From the NCBI GenBank assembly GCA_964650975.1, contig CAZYWA010000175.1, positions 1-14,134 on the forward strand: a DNA stretch of 14,134 bases, read 5' to 3'. The notes beneath the pieces are model-generated. The model was not told where the DNA came from. It worked only from the letters and a program-made list of their open reading frames with translations, and made no database searches. The position numbers were made by a program, and so were the translations under genes. Each line of letters starts with the position of its first letter. The first letter of the stretch is position 1. This DNA comes from CAZYWA01 sp964650975 [NCBI: uncultured bacterium] (GTDB taxonomy: Bacteria > JADJOY01). Below, piece by piece: positions 1 to 6,885 of the stretch.

Positions 1-162
1 GCTTCTCAGCATCGCCTCGACGGCGCGATCGGCCGCGGTGACGAGGCTCGCGTCGCGCTTCACGTCCACGTCGAGGTGCCGCTCGCCACGGTAGTAGCCG
101 AGCGCCAGCCGCGCGGCCTCGTGGACCGCGGGCAGGAGTGCGCGCAGCGATGGTTGCGTCAT
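1..162 (-). CDS. Inositol monophosphatase family protein (CysQ/HisN/SuhB-like), N-terminal 54 codons only
   Basis: The gene starts with ATG at 162 and runs off the left edge of the window with no stop. An SD-like GGAGGG (173-178, minus strand) lies 10 nt upstream and supports this start. The visible residues run from MTQPSLRALL to AVEAMLRS. Residues 35-45 (KRDASLVTAAD) match the Lys-x-Asp-x-Ser-x-Val-Thr-x-Ala-Asp signature near the N-terminus of the Mg-dependent, Li-sensitive phosphatase superfamily, followed by the helix that family shows next (RAVEAML). Members dephosphorylate inositol phosphate, histidinol phosphate or 3'-phosphoadenosine 5'-phosphate. The metal-binding motifs (GDPIDGT-like) that would separate these activities lie outside the window, so the substrate cannot be assigned. 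The gene is divergent from the FadL operon. The family call is fairly secure for so short a fragment; the subfamily is unknown. Confidence 0.72.
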   Translation of the reverse strand, partial: MTQPSLRALLPAVHEAARLALGYYRGERHLDVDVKRDASLVTAADRAVEAMLRS

Positions 163-541
163 GACGGGTCGACCCTCCGTCTCAGCCTAGACGATCGGCG
201 TGATCGACCACGGCCCCGGGTAGTGTCTCACCTTGCCCACCTGGCCCGGCTCGGGCGATGGACGTCCCGGTGGCTGTGCGAGGGTGCTCGAGCCCGCGCC
301 ACCCGGACGCACTTGCGGGGTGTGAGCCCCCATCGCGCGGGCGAATGCAGGCGAGGCGACCGTACGATCGAGTCTCGATCGTGGCCGAGCCGTGCCCGAG
401 CGCGGCCATCGGACGGCCAGCGTACGATGCCTAAGATCGGCAAACCGCAACACCACCCCACATCGTGCTTGCTCGCCGACGCCGGTGCGGGGATGATCGG
501 CCGCCGCCGTATTCCCACCGCTCGCCGAGAGGGTTCCGTCC
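163..541. other. Divergent intergenic region between the phosphatase gene and the FadL operon
   Basis: No convincing gene is seen in these 379 bp. Reading frames here are open only because of high GC, and none shows a recognisable domain or an SD-preceded start. The region must carry the promoters for both flanking genes. It contains the SD of the minus-strand gene (173-178), a 19-bp perfect palindrome (364-382), a repeated CGTACGAT octamer (361-368 and 421-428) and the SD-like GAGAGGG (527-533) of the downstream gene. I could not pick a confident -35/-10 pair. Confidence 0.6.
364..382. promoter_or_regulatory. Perfect 19-bp palindrome, possible operator
   Basis: The sequence is ACGATCGAG-T-CTCGATCGT, two perfect 9-bp arms around one base, 160 bp before the FadL start and 202 bp before the phosphatase start. 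An odd-length dyad of this size is typical of dimeric repressor sites. The octamer CGTACGAT that overlaps its left end recurs at 421-428. No regulator gene is adjacent, so the cognate protein is unknown. GATCG-rich motifs are frequent in GC-rich DNA, which lowers confidence. Confidence 0.35.
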
Positions 542-2200
542 GTGACCATCGAACCGCATCGCTCCCGAACGATCGCGTTTACAGCCGCGGCGCTTGCCGC
601 CGCCTTCGTGATTTCGTGGTTCGCAGCGCCGGCCGCGCGGGCCTCCTTCATCGAATCTCTGGGCATGGGCTCGCGCGCGATCTCGATGGGGAATGCCTTC
701 ATCGGCGTCGCCGACGATCCGTCGGCCAACTACTACAACGCGGCGGGTCTCACCCAGCTCATCGGCGGACCGAAGAGCGACTCGATGTTCACCACCAACA
801 TCGTGGGACTGCGCTTCCACTACAGCGAGCCGATCACCAACGACCTCTCGCACGTGGCGCCCGGCGAGCGCGTCAACATGGATTCCAAGTTCCCGAGCTG
901 GGCCTTCGAGCCGGCGGGACCGTTCGGGTTCGAGCTGAGCGACCGTCTCTATCTGGCGCCGCTGCCCATCCAAACGCCGTTCGCCGGATCGATCCAGTTC
1001 CCCTCGGATCGCGGCGACGCGCGCTACACCTCGGCCGAGGTCGGTCAGATCTTCGTGACCTGGTCGCCGTCGATCGCGGCGAAGGCCACCGACTGGCTCT
1101 CGATCGGCGTCGGCTTCGACCTCATGATCCTCGACGACGTGTGGGAGAAGGCGGTGATCGGCGACGGCGCGGTGAGCGAGGCCGCCATCCAGTCGCTGGC
1201 CCAGGCGGTGGGCGGACCGGCGCCGAAGACGCTCAACCAGACGTGCAGTCATCTGAACCTGCCGTCGATCCTCAACACCTGCGACGGCAAGGACGACGGC
1301 TACACGCTGCTGCGCGCGGCGCAGCGCTTCCCGACCGGTCTCTCTCCGGTCAACGACGCCAACCTCGATTTCCAGACCCCCGGTTATCACGTGGGCCTGA
1401 TGTTCTTTCCCATGGACCGGCTGCGGTTCGGCCTCATGTACCGGAGCGGCCTTCAGCCGGTGATCCACGGCAGCATCGAGAGCCGCTTCGATCCCAGCAT
1501 TCCGGAGCAGATCAGCAAGGTGCTCGCGACCGGCGACGACCAGAAGAAGATGTGGCTCCGCTTTCCGCTGCCACAGATCGCGGGCGCGGGCGTGGGCATC
1601 GACGTGACCGAGGAGCTCTTGTGGTCGGTCGACTGGGAGTGGGTGGACTGGGGCAGCGCCCGCAACCAGGACGTGGTGCACGTCGCCGGCAACGGACTCT
1701 CGCCGATCACGATCCTGCCCGGCATCCTCAACATCCAGCAGCCGGGCTTCACCAAGATCGTGCTGCCGCGCCACGAGTGGCACGCGGTCCACAGCGTGCG
1801 CACCGGTCTCGAATACAAGCCGGACTTCCTCGGCGGTCTGCGGCTCAATGCCGGCTTCTGGTACGACCCCACGCCCACGCCGACCGTCGACTTCGCACCC
1901 GACTCCGACCCCGGCGAGCGCTTCGTGTACTCGGGCGGGCTCGGCTGGTACGGACTGTGGGACGGCTTCCTCGACGCCGCGGCCCACGTCCAGTGGGTGA
2001 CGGTTCGCGACCGTCACATCGGCCTCGGCCAGAGCAAGATCCTGGGCGGATCGACCCAGCTCCCGGCGCCCGCGATCGGCGCTGACGCCGCCGCGAATCC
2101 CGCCTCGGCCAACTCGTCCTTCTTCCCCAACGACACCTTCTCGATGGTGTTTGGCGGCGAGGTGATCGACTTCGGCGTGACGCTCACCGTTCACATGTGA
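542..2200 (+). CDS. Outer-membrane transport protein, OmpP1/FadL/TodX family
   Basis: This 552-residue protein is a predicted 14-strand outer-membrane beta-barrel for hydrophobic substrates such as long-chain fatty acids or aromatic hydrocarbons. GTG start; SD-like GAGAGGG ends 8 nt upstream. Residues 1-34 form a signal peptide: Arg-rich n-region, hydrophobic core at about 11-29, and an ARA cleavage motif before Ser35. The mature N-terminus carries the family hallmark, GSRAISMGNAFIGVADDPSA then NYYNAAGL, equivalent to the FadL hatch-region Gly-x-Ala-x-Ala and Asn-Pro-Ala-Gly-Leu motifs. Alternating aromatic strand patterns continue to the C-terminus (GVTLTVHM). Cys235 and Cys247 could form a loop disulfide. 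The length is somewhat above the roughly 420-450 residues of enterobacterial FadL. It is the first gene of an apparent operon, since its stop overlaps the next GTG. The family is secure; the substrate is inferred only from the lipid-hydrolase-like neighbour. Confidence 0.9.
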   Translation: MTIEPHRSRTIAFTAAALAAAFVISWFAAPAARASFIESLGMGSRAISMGNAFIGVADDPSANYYNAAGLTQLIGGPKSDSMFTTNIVGLRFHYSEPITNDLSHVAPGERVNMDSKFPSWAFEPAGPFGFELSDRLYLAPLPIQTPFAGSIQFPSDRGDARYTSAEVGQIFVTWSPSIAAKATDWLSIGVGFDLMILDDVWEKAVIGDGAVSEAAIQSLAQAVGGPAPKTLNQTCSHLNLPSILNTCDGKDDGYTLLRAAQRFPTGLSPVNDANLDFQTPGYHVGLMFFPMDRLRFGLMYRSGLQPVIHGSIESRFDPSIPEQISKVLATGDDQKKMWLRFPLPQIAGAGVGIDVTEELLWSVDWEWVDWGSARNQDVVHVAGNGLSPITILPGILNIQQPGFTKIVLPRHEWHAVHSVRTGLEYKPDFLGGLRLNAGFWYDPTPTPTVDFAPDSDPGERFVYSGGLGWYGLWDGFLDAAAHVQWVTVRDRHIGLGQSKILGGSTQLPAPAIGADAAANPASANSSFFPNDTFSMVFGGEVIDFGVTLTVHM

Positions 2201-2658
2201 GCCTCATGTCCGTCCGGTCGGCCGCTTCAGCTGTCGCAATCTTCCTCGCGTCGAGTTGCGCGCTTCAGCCCGGGCGGAGCGACGACTCAGGCGACCTGAA
2301 GGAGCAATTGATCGCGCTGGAGAAGCAATCCTGGATCGCCTGGCAAGATCGTGACGGCGGCTTCTTCGAGAAATTCCTGGCGGCGGATCATGTCGAGGTG
2401 GGTTCCTCGGGCCCGGCCGGCAAGGCCAGCATCGTGGCGTTCGTCGGAAGCCCCGCGTGCGTGGTCGAGAGTTACTCCGTCGATGACTTCCGGATGAGTC
2501 GCCCGACCGGCGACACCGCGCTCCTCCTCTACCGTGTCCAGCAGAAGACGACGTGCGGCGGCGTCGCGGTTCCGAGCCCCGCGTGGGCGAGCTCCTGGTA
2601 CGTCTTTCGAGATGGCCGCTGGCAGAATGTCGCGTATCAGCAGAGCCCAGCCGTCTGA
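2197..2658 (+). CDS. Small NTF2-like (DUF4440/SnoaL-type) putative lipoprotein
   Basis: This is a 153-residue protein if the GTG start, which overlaps the FadL stop as GTGA, is used. An in-frame ATG at 2206 would give 150 residues. Neither has a clear SD, so translational coupling is likely. The N-terminus is a hydrophobic signal (AVAIFLASSC) ending in Cys21. The ASSC lipobox is acceptable but not ideal, so lipidation is probable rather than certain. The rest (LKEQLIALEKQSWIAWQDRD, a hydrophobic middle, WYVFRDGRWQNVAYQQSPAV at the C-terminus) has the shape of the cone-like NTF2 superfamily: an N-terminal helix with an Ala-Trp-x-x-x-Asp pattern and a final strand with Arg-Asp-Gly-Arg-Trp. Such domains can be ligand-binding or enzymatic; no catalytic residues can be assigned. 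It sits between the porin and the ceramidase-like gene, suggesting a periplasmic or outer-membrane accessory role in the same pathway. Confidence 0.72.
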   Translation: MSLMSVRSAASAVAIFLASSCALQPGRSDDSGDLKEQLIALEKQSWIAWQDRDGGFFEKFLAADHVEVGSSGPAGKASIVAFVGSPACVVESYSVDDFRMSRPTGDTALLLYRVQQKTTCGGVAVPSPAWASSWYVFRDGRWQNVAYQQSPAV

Positions 2659-2673
2659 ATCGCTGGCGAATCC

Positions 2674-5346
2674 GTGGCGCACCTCTGGTTTCGCGGGTCG
2701 CTGGTGGCGATCGCGCTGATCGCGTCCGCCTCCTGTAACCAGAGCCGTCCCGAGGCCACTCCCGTCGAGCCGCTGCCGCCGCTCGACGCCGGGTTCTCGT
2801 TCGGCTACGGCGAGACGCGGCTCGACGTACCGGTTGGCGTGAGTCTCGCGGGGTACGCGGCGCGCTACTCCGGCACGCTCGGCCAGCTCCTGGGCTCGTT
2901 CACCGGCGGTTCGCCCCAGCCGCCGGAAGGCGCGCTGCGGCCGCATCCCTACGCGGTGCTGCTGCCGGCGTCGATCGGGATCCACACCGCACCGAGGGTG
3001 AAGGCCTTCGCGCTCGCGCTCTCCGATCCGAGCGCCGCAGGCGGCTCCGCACCGTACGAGACCGACCTGGTGATCGCGCACATCGACATGGTGGTGTCGA
3101 GTTACGCGATCACCGACGCCGTCGTCGACCGCGTGCGCCAGCACACCGGCCTCGATCTCTCGCAGTCGCTCTTCCTGCTCGCGAGCCACACGCACAGCTC
3201 CGCGGGACGGTTCGCCGACAACTTGATCTTCCAGAGCTTCGGCGGTCTCGATTCGTTCTCGCCGGAGATCTTCGAGCGGCTGGTGCGCTCGATCAGTGCC
3301 GCGGTGGAAGCGGCGCTCCGCGATCGCGAGCCGGCGCGCATGGGCGTCGGCATGCACGGCAACTTCGACCCCGGAAACCTCGTCTATCACGACCGCCGCC
3401 ACGGCAACGACACGTTCGATCTGGTCGACAACGGCGACAACACCAAGGCCGATCCGCTGACCGGAGAGCTGACGCCGGACGGCCTGCCGGACGGCTGGAT
3501 CAAGGACCGTCGACTGGTCGTGTTCCGCTTCGACCGCGCCGACGGCTCGCCCAAGGCGGCGATGGTCCACTTTCCGGTTCACGGCACCATCCTGACCGAG
3601 CAGAACCTCTACTTCTCGACCGACTCGACCGGGATGATCGAGGCCAAGAGCGAGGAAGCACTCGGCATTCCGGTGGCGCACGTGCAAGGCGCCACCGGCG
3701 ACATCCAGCCCGCCGAGGTGAACCTGAAATACGACGGCATGGAGCGCGCCGCCGAAGTCGCCGCTCCGGTGATCGCGAGTCTCTTCCACTCGATCCAGAC
3801 CAGCACCGCGCCCGCCAAATTGCGATCGGGCGTCACCACGTTCCGCTCCGATCGCCAACTCGTGGGCTACGACCACGCAACCGCGCCTTACAGCCAGTTC
3901 GACGCGCCGTTCGGCGCCATCGGGTGTGGCGTCTACGAGGACATCGCGTCGATCCCGACCCTGCCGCTGCCGGGCGCACCGTCGGCCTCGTCGTTCAACC
4001 CCACGCCGTTCTGGTGCGTGACGCGCCCGGTGAGCATTCCCGATGCGTTCTGGAAGAAGCTCACCGAGCAGGCGCTGGAATCGGTGCTGATCGACGACTT
4101 CACCCTGCACTCGTTCACCGAGGACCTGCTCGACGACATCGTGATCGGCACCAACCCGGAGAAGGGTCCGTACGTGAAACCGGGCTTCCTCTTCACCACC
4201 AAGATCGGCTTCTTCCGCATCGACGGCGTGCCCGTGACGCACGACGACTCGGACGCAGGTCCCGCGGTGCGCGATCTCGCGGTCTTCGCCGCTCCCGGCG
4301 AGCCCACCACACCTTGGTCCTTCGAGACCCGCCATCAGCTCGCGCTGGCGCTCGGACTCTCGTTCGACGACGCGTTCACGTTCGGCTACGCGAACGACCA
4401 CGCCGGCTACATCCTCACCAAGGAGGACTGGATCACGGGCGGCGGCGGCGAGATCGAGATCAACCCGTGGGGCCCGCTGTGGGGCGAATACCTGGCCCAG
4501 GTGGGCATCGGCCTCGCCAGGCAGGTATCGCGCGACCAACCGGTGCTGCCCGGGCCGGTCATCGAGCCGAGCGATCCCGTGCCTTGGATTCCGCCCACGC
4601 CGAGCCGCTCGCCGCGGATCGCGATGGTGGTCGAGCCGAGCACCACGCCGCGCTTCGGCACCGTCCACGCCCAATTCCTGGGCGGCGACCCGATCGTCGA
4701 CACGCCGCACGTGGTGATCGAGCAAGACGACGGCAGCGGCAACTTCGCTCCGGTCGAGCTAGCGAGCGGCCGCACCCTCGACGAAAGCGTCTATCCGACG
4801 ATGCTCGAATACGACTTCGACGAAACCGACCACGCCAATCCCCACCTTTGGTCCTTCCACTGGGAGCTGACGCAGCGCGAGGGGCCGGGCCGCTACCGCT
4901 TCCACGTCACCGGCAAGAACTGGAACAGCCAGCCGGCACGCAGCGCGGTGCCCTACTACGACGGCGATCCGTACGAGCTCGTCTCGCAGTCCTTCGAGGT
5001 GACGGCGGCCAGCATCACGATCGCGAGCGTGACGCTCACCACGAATGCGATCCAGCTCGACCTACGCTACCCGGCCGTCCCCGACGATCCCGACCCAAAC
5101 GTCCCCGACGCCTTCCGCAACCTGCCCGCGAGTCCCGCCAGCTCGCACGTGAACGCCACGCTCACCCCGCGCTCGGCGGGCGCGGCCACCCGCAAGGTCG
5201 AAGGCCAGCTCGATTCCAGCGGACGCAGCCTGCTCGCGACGCCGCTCGATGCCAGCGCCACCTACGACGTCTCGCTCGACGTGGCCGACAGCTTCGGCAA
5301 CCAAGGCACCGCGAGCTTCGAGGCGGTGATCGTCGGTGCCCAGTAG
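2674..5346 (+). CDS. Neutral/alkaline non-lysosomal ceramidase-like putative lipoprotein with an altered nucleophile motif
   Basis: 890 residues. GTG start 15 bp after the previous stop; residues 1-21 are a lipoprotein-type signal ending ASASC. Neutral ceramidases are Zn amidases that split ceramide into sphingosine and fatty acid. Family landmarks appear in order: the N-terminal Gly-rich stretch (about 37-60), SHTHSS with His172 and His174, FPVHGT with His303, GATGDIQPAEV (339-349), PGEPTT with Glu543, and GYANDHAGY (571-579) followed by TKEDW. These match the His, His, Glu and Tyr metal-ligand regions. The family hexapeptide GDVSPN supplies the catalytic Ser, but here it reads GDIQPA, with Gln345 in place of Ser. 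Residues from about 640 form an Ig-like beta-rich C-terminal region, broadly like the family's C-terminal domain. The protein is probably outside the cytoplasm and membrane-anchored. Homology is fairly secure; true ceramidase activity is doubtful given Gln345. It is the last gene of the operon with FadL. Confidence 0.82.
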   Translation: MAHLWFRGSLVAIALIASASCNQSRPEATPVEPLPPLDAGFSFGYGETRLDVPVGVSLAGYAARYSGTLGQLLGSFTGGSPQPPEGALRPHPYAVLLPASIGIHTAPRVKAFALALSDPSAAGGSAPYETDLVIAHIDMVVSSYAITDAVVDRVRQHTGLDLSQSLFLLASHTHSSAGRFADNLIFQSFGGLDSFSPEIFERLVRSISAAVEAALRDREPARMGVGMHGNFDPGNLVYHDRRHGNDTFDLVDNGDNTKADPLTGELTPDGLPDGWIKDRRLVVFRFDRADGSPKAAMVHFPVHGTILTEQNLYFSTDSTGMIEAKSEEALGIPVAHVQGATGDIQPAEVNLKYDGMERAAEVAAPVIASLFHSIQTSTAPAKLRSGVTTFRSDRQLVGYDHATAPYSQFDAPFGAIGCGVYEDIASIPTLPLPGAPSASSFNPTPFWCVTRPVSIPDAFWKKLTEQALESVLIDDFTLHSFTEDLLDDIVIGTNPEKGPYVKPGFLFTTKIGFFRIDGVPVTHDDSDAGPAVRDLAVFAAPGEPTTPWSFETRHQLALALGLSFDDAFTFGYANDHAGYILTKEDWITGGGGEIEINPWGPLWGEYLAQVGIGLARQVSRDQPVLPGPVIEPSDPVPWIPPTPSRSPRIAMVVEPSTTPRFGTVHAQFLGGDPIVDTPHVVIEQDDGSGNFAPVELASGRTLDESVYPTMLEYDFDETDHANPHLWSFHWELTQREGPGRYRFHVTGKNWNSQPARSAVPYYDGDPYELVSQSFEVTAASITIASVTLTTNAIQLDLRYPAVPDDPDPNVPDAFRNLPASPASSHVNATLTPRSAGAATRKVEGQLDSSGRSLLATPLDASATYDVSLDVADSFGNQGTASFEAVIVGAQ

Positions 5347-5489
5347 CGCGTTTTTGCCCTCGAAATAGGCGAAATTAGCCGGTGGCCGGTCCGAGCTGAA
5401 ATCCGTGTGTGACGTCTTTCGATATCGATCTGTATCGAGATCCGATATCGGATTGTAGCAATTTCGGATTGCAGATTGTTACACGTTCT
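5347..5489. other. Convergent intergenic gap with AT-rich dyad cluster
   Basis: This 143-bp gap lies between the 3' ends of the ceramidase-like and GDPD genes. Its right part (about 5410-5485) is clearly richer in A and T than the rest of the window. It holds the 10-bp palindrome TCGATATCGA (5419-5428), the 14-bp palindrome ATCCGATATCGGAT (5440-5453) and repeats of CGGATTG (5449-5455, 5465-5471). No canonical stem plus T-tract terminator is visible for either gene. The left part has a weak TTTTGCC/GGCGAAA stem just after the stop. Confidence 0.5.
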
Positions 5490-6218
5490 TCAGCCACCGA
5501 GCCGCCCGGCCAGGTCCGGGCGATCGCTCAGGATGCCGTCGAGGCCGATCGCGCGGGCGCGCGCCAGGTCCTTCTCGGTGTTCACGAGAAAGCCGATGAA
5601 GGTCTTGCCCCGGTGCGCCAGCGACGCCACCTGACGCCGCGACACCACCGGCAGGCCGGCGTGAAAGACCGGTAGCGAGAGAATCGGGTTGGGCGGCTCG
5701 AGCAGGCGCCCGAGACCGAACAGGCTCGCGAAGCCCCAGGCGCGGGTGGCGCGCTCGCGGGCGAAGATCGGCGACTTCGGGAACCGCGCCGCGACGGCGC
5801 GATCGGCGGCGGCGCTCCAGGTGAGGAACCACGGACACGAGCCGATCGGCACCCGCTCGAGCAGTGCGGCGAGCGCATCGAAGAGCGCGGGATCGTCGAT
5901 CTTGCAGTCGAAGATGTAGTCCTTCTCCGGGTAGGTCGAGAGCAGCGTCTCGAGCAGCATGAGCTGGTCGCGATGCGCTCCGTCCGGCGACGGGATGGAG
6001 ACGGTGGTGAGTTCGGCGGCGCGACGGGCGGCGATCTCGACTCCGCCCACGCCGAAGCGTCCGAGCTCCGCGTCGTGCGACAGCACGATCTGGCCGTCCT
6101 TGCTGAGGCGCAGATCGGTCTCGAAACCGGTCGCGCCGGCTTCGTGCGCCAGTCGAAACGCAAGCGCCGTGTTCTCGGGCCAGATGAGCGACGACCCGCG
6201 ATGCGCCCAGACCTTCAT
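5490..6218 (-). CDS. Glycerophosphodiester phosphodiesterase family protein (GDPD)
   Basis: 242 residues. It hydrolyses deacylated phospholipids (glycerophosphodiesters) to glycerol-3-phosphate plus an alcohol. The TIM-barrel signature is complete at the N-terminus: AHRG (His6-Arg7), PENT (14-17), ETDLRLSKDGQIVLSHD with Glu33 and Asp35 as metal ligands and His48-Asp49 as the second catalytic His region. The usual Glu-x-Lys of a later strand appears as Asp104-Cys-Lys106 (FDCKID), a conservative change. The C-terminal GLDGILSDRPDLAGR matches the family's closing Gly-x-Asp-Gly-(I/V)-x-(S/T)-Asp-x-Pro. There is no signal peptide, so it is cytosolic, unlike periplasmic GlpQ and more like UgpQ-sized enzymes. 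It follows the six-cysteine gene on the same strand after 115 bp, and copy 1 of the interspersed element ends 17 nt before its start codon. Only a weak GAGAAG serves as SD. Confidence 0.92.
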   Translation of the reverse strand: MKVWAHRGSSLIWPENTALAFRLAHEAGATGFETDLRLSKDGQIVLSHDAELGRFGVGGVEIAARRAAELTTVSIPSPDGAHRDQLMLLETLLSTYPEKDYIFDCKIDDPALFDALAALLERVPIGSCPWFLTWSAAADRAVAARFPKSPIFARERATRAWGFASLFGLGRLLEPPNPILSLPVFHAGLPVVSRRQVASLAHRGKTFIGFLVNTEKDLARARAIGLDGILSDRPDLAGRLGG

Positions 6219-6235
6219 CGGCTTCTCGGCCGACC

Positions 6236-6311
6236 GGAGGGACGCGGTCCCTCGCGTCCGTGGCGATCGGTCGAGATGCGGCGCTGCGGCTGCGAGGGAC
6301 CGCAGCCCTCC
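6236..6311 (-). repeat. REP/BIME-like interspersed element, copy 1
   Basis: 76 bp: half-element at 6236-6259 (ACGC type), 28-nt linker, half-element at 6288-6311 (CTGC type). Each half is GGAGGG, then AC or CT, then GCGGTCCCTCGC, then GT or AG, then CC (or its complement). Each half can fold alone as a 7-bp stem with a GTCCCT loop, and the two halves can pair with each other at 20 of 24 positions. Strand is given so that the CTGC half comes first. It lies 22 bp after the six-cysteine gene and 17 bp before the GDPD start. Confidence 0.88.
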
Positions 6312-6333
6312 ACCGAACGCCGCCGAGTGGTGC

Positions 6334-6606
6334 TCACTTGCCGGTGCAGCTCCGGCTCACGGGTTCGGAGTGGTCGCATTGCATCGAGGCCGTGACGCCG
6401 TTGGCGATCGTGGCGCAGGCGGCGCCGCGCGCCGCGCGCTCGGCTTCGGCGAGGCTGGGGCCGGCGGCGGTGGCGCAGTTACGGGAGCCGTCGAACACCA
6501 TGCACACCTGGCAACTTGCATGACCGGACCCGAACGAGGACCACACCAGGAACCCGACGAAGGTAAGGAAGGCGAGCACGATCAGCCACATCGACTTGTT
6601 GGACAT
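6334..6606 (-). CDS. Small single-pass membrane protein with six-cysteine extracytoplasmic domain
   Basis: 90 residues of unknown function. ATG start; GAGGAGG is present about 15 nt upstream, rather far. Residues 6-25 (MWLIVLAFLTFVGFLVWSSF) form one transmembrane segment or uncleaved signal anchor preceded by Lys4. The remaining roughly 62 residues hold six cysteines (32, 35, 44, 64, 77, 87), starting with a C-x-x-C (CQVC). A central Ala-rich helix (SLAEAERAARGAACATIANG) separates the cysteines. The even number and outside location suggest three disulfides or a redox/metal site. I have an impression of similar short 'hypothetical' proteins (C-x-x-C, Phe-Asp-Gly, Cys, helix, Cys) in deltaproteobacterial-type genomes, but cannot name a family. 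It precedes the GDPD gene on the same strand and is divergent from the zinc-ribbon/TPR gene. Confidence 0.75.
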   Translation of the reverse strand: MSNKSMWLIVLAFLTFVGFLVWSSFGSGHASCQVCMVFDGSRNCATAAGPSLAEAERAARGAACATIANGVTASMQCDHSEPVSRSCTGK

Positions 6607-6790
6607 GGTGCCCGGGCCTCGCCTCCTCGCGGCGCATCGCTTGCAATTCCTGGCAATCAGCCACGCGAGTCGTGGAGGAGGCTAACACCCGAGACGAGAC
6701 GACGTGAGACGCAACCCCGCTCGCGGCCTGCTTTTTGGCGCGGACTGGTCCATCGGGCCGGATCCCGGCTGCTGGCGGGTACGTCGAATC

Positions 6791-6820
6791 GTTGACAAAT
6801 TGTCTGGGATCAACCGTCAA
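6791..6820 (+). promoter_or_regulatory. Candidate promoter/operator in divergent gap (TTGACA and nested dyads)
   Basis: A consensus TTGACA -35 hexamer lies at 6792-6797 in a locally AT-rich stretch, 89 bp before the ATG of the zinc-ribbon/TPR gene. The best -10 candidate at the right distance (about 6815-6821) is poor. Two inverted repeats share the site: GTTGA (6791-6795) with TCAAC (6810-6814), and TTGAC (6792-6796) with GTCAA (6816-6820). It could be a promoter, an activator-dependent promoter or an operator for either divergent gene. Confidence 0.3.
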
Positions 6821-6885
6821 GAGTAACGAGCAGAGCTCGCTCCGGGGTCGTCGGATCCACGCGTGGGCTACCGAGGCGTTCGCCG

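Noticed and set aside
182-729. Minus-strand open frames in the divergent gap
   Set aside because: They extend into the FadL gene or lack SD and domain signals; low-complexity Arg/Ala/Pro composition.
431-2194. 587-codon open frame antisense to the FadL gene
   Set aside because: Arg/Glu/Val-rich composition without any domain; it mirrors the codon bias of the real gene, whose signal peptide and FadL motifs are clear.
2287-4725. 812-codon open frame antisense to the NTF2-like and ceramidase-like genes
   Set aside because: A GC-driven shadow; no recognisable motif, and it crosses two well-supported genes.
6236-6311. The element as a plain intrinsic terminator
   Set aside because: No T-tract follows in any copy, and two of four are between genes on the same strand; the paired half-site structure is better explained as a REP/BIME element.
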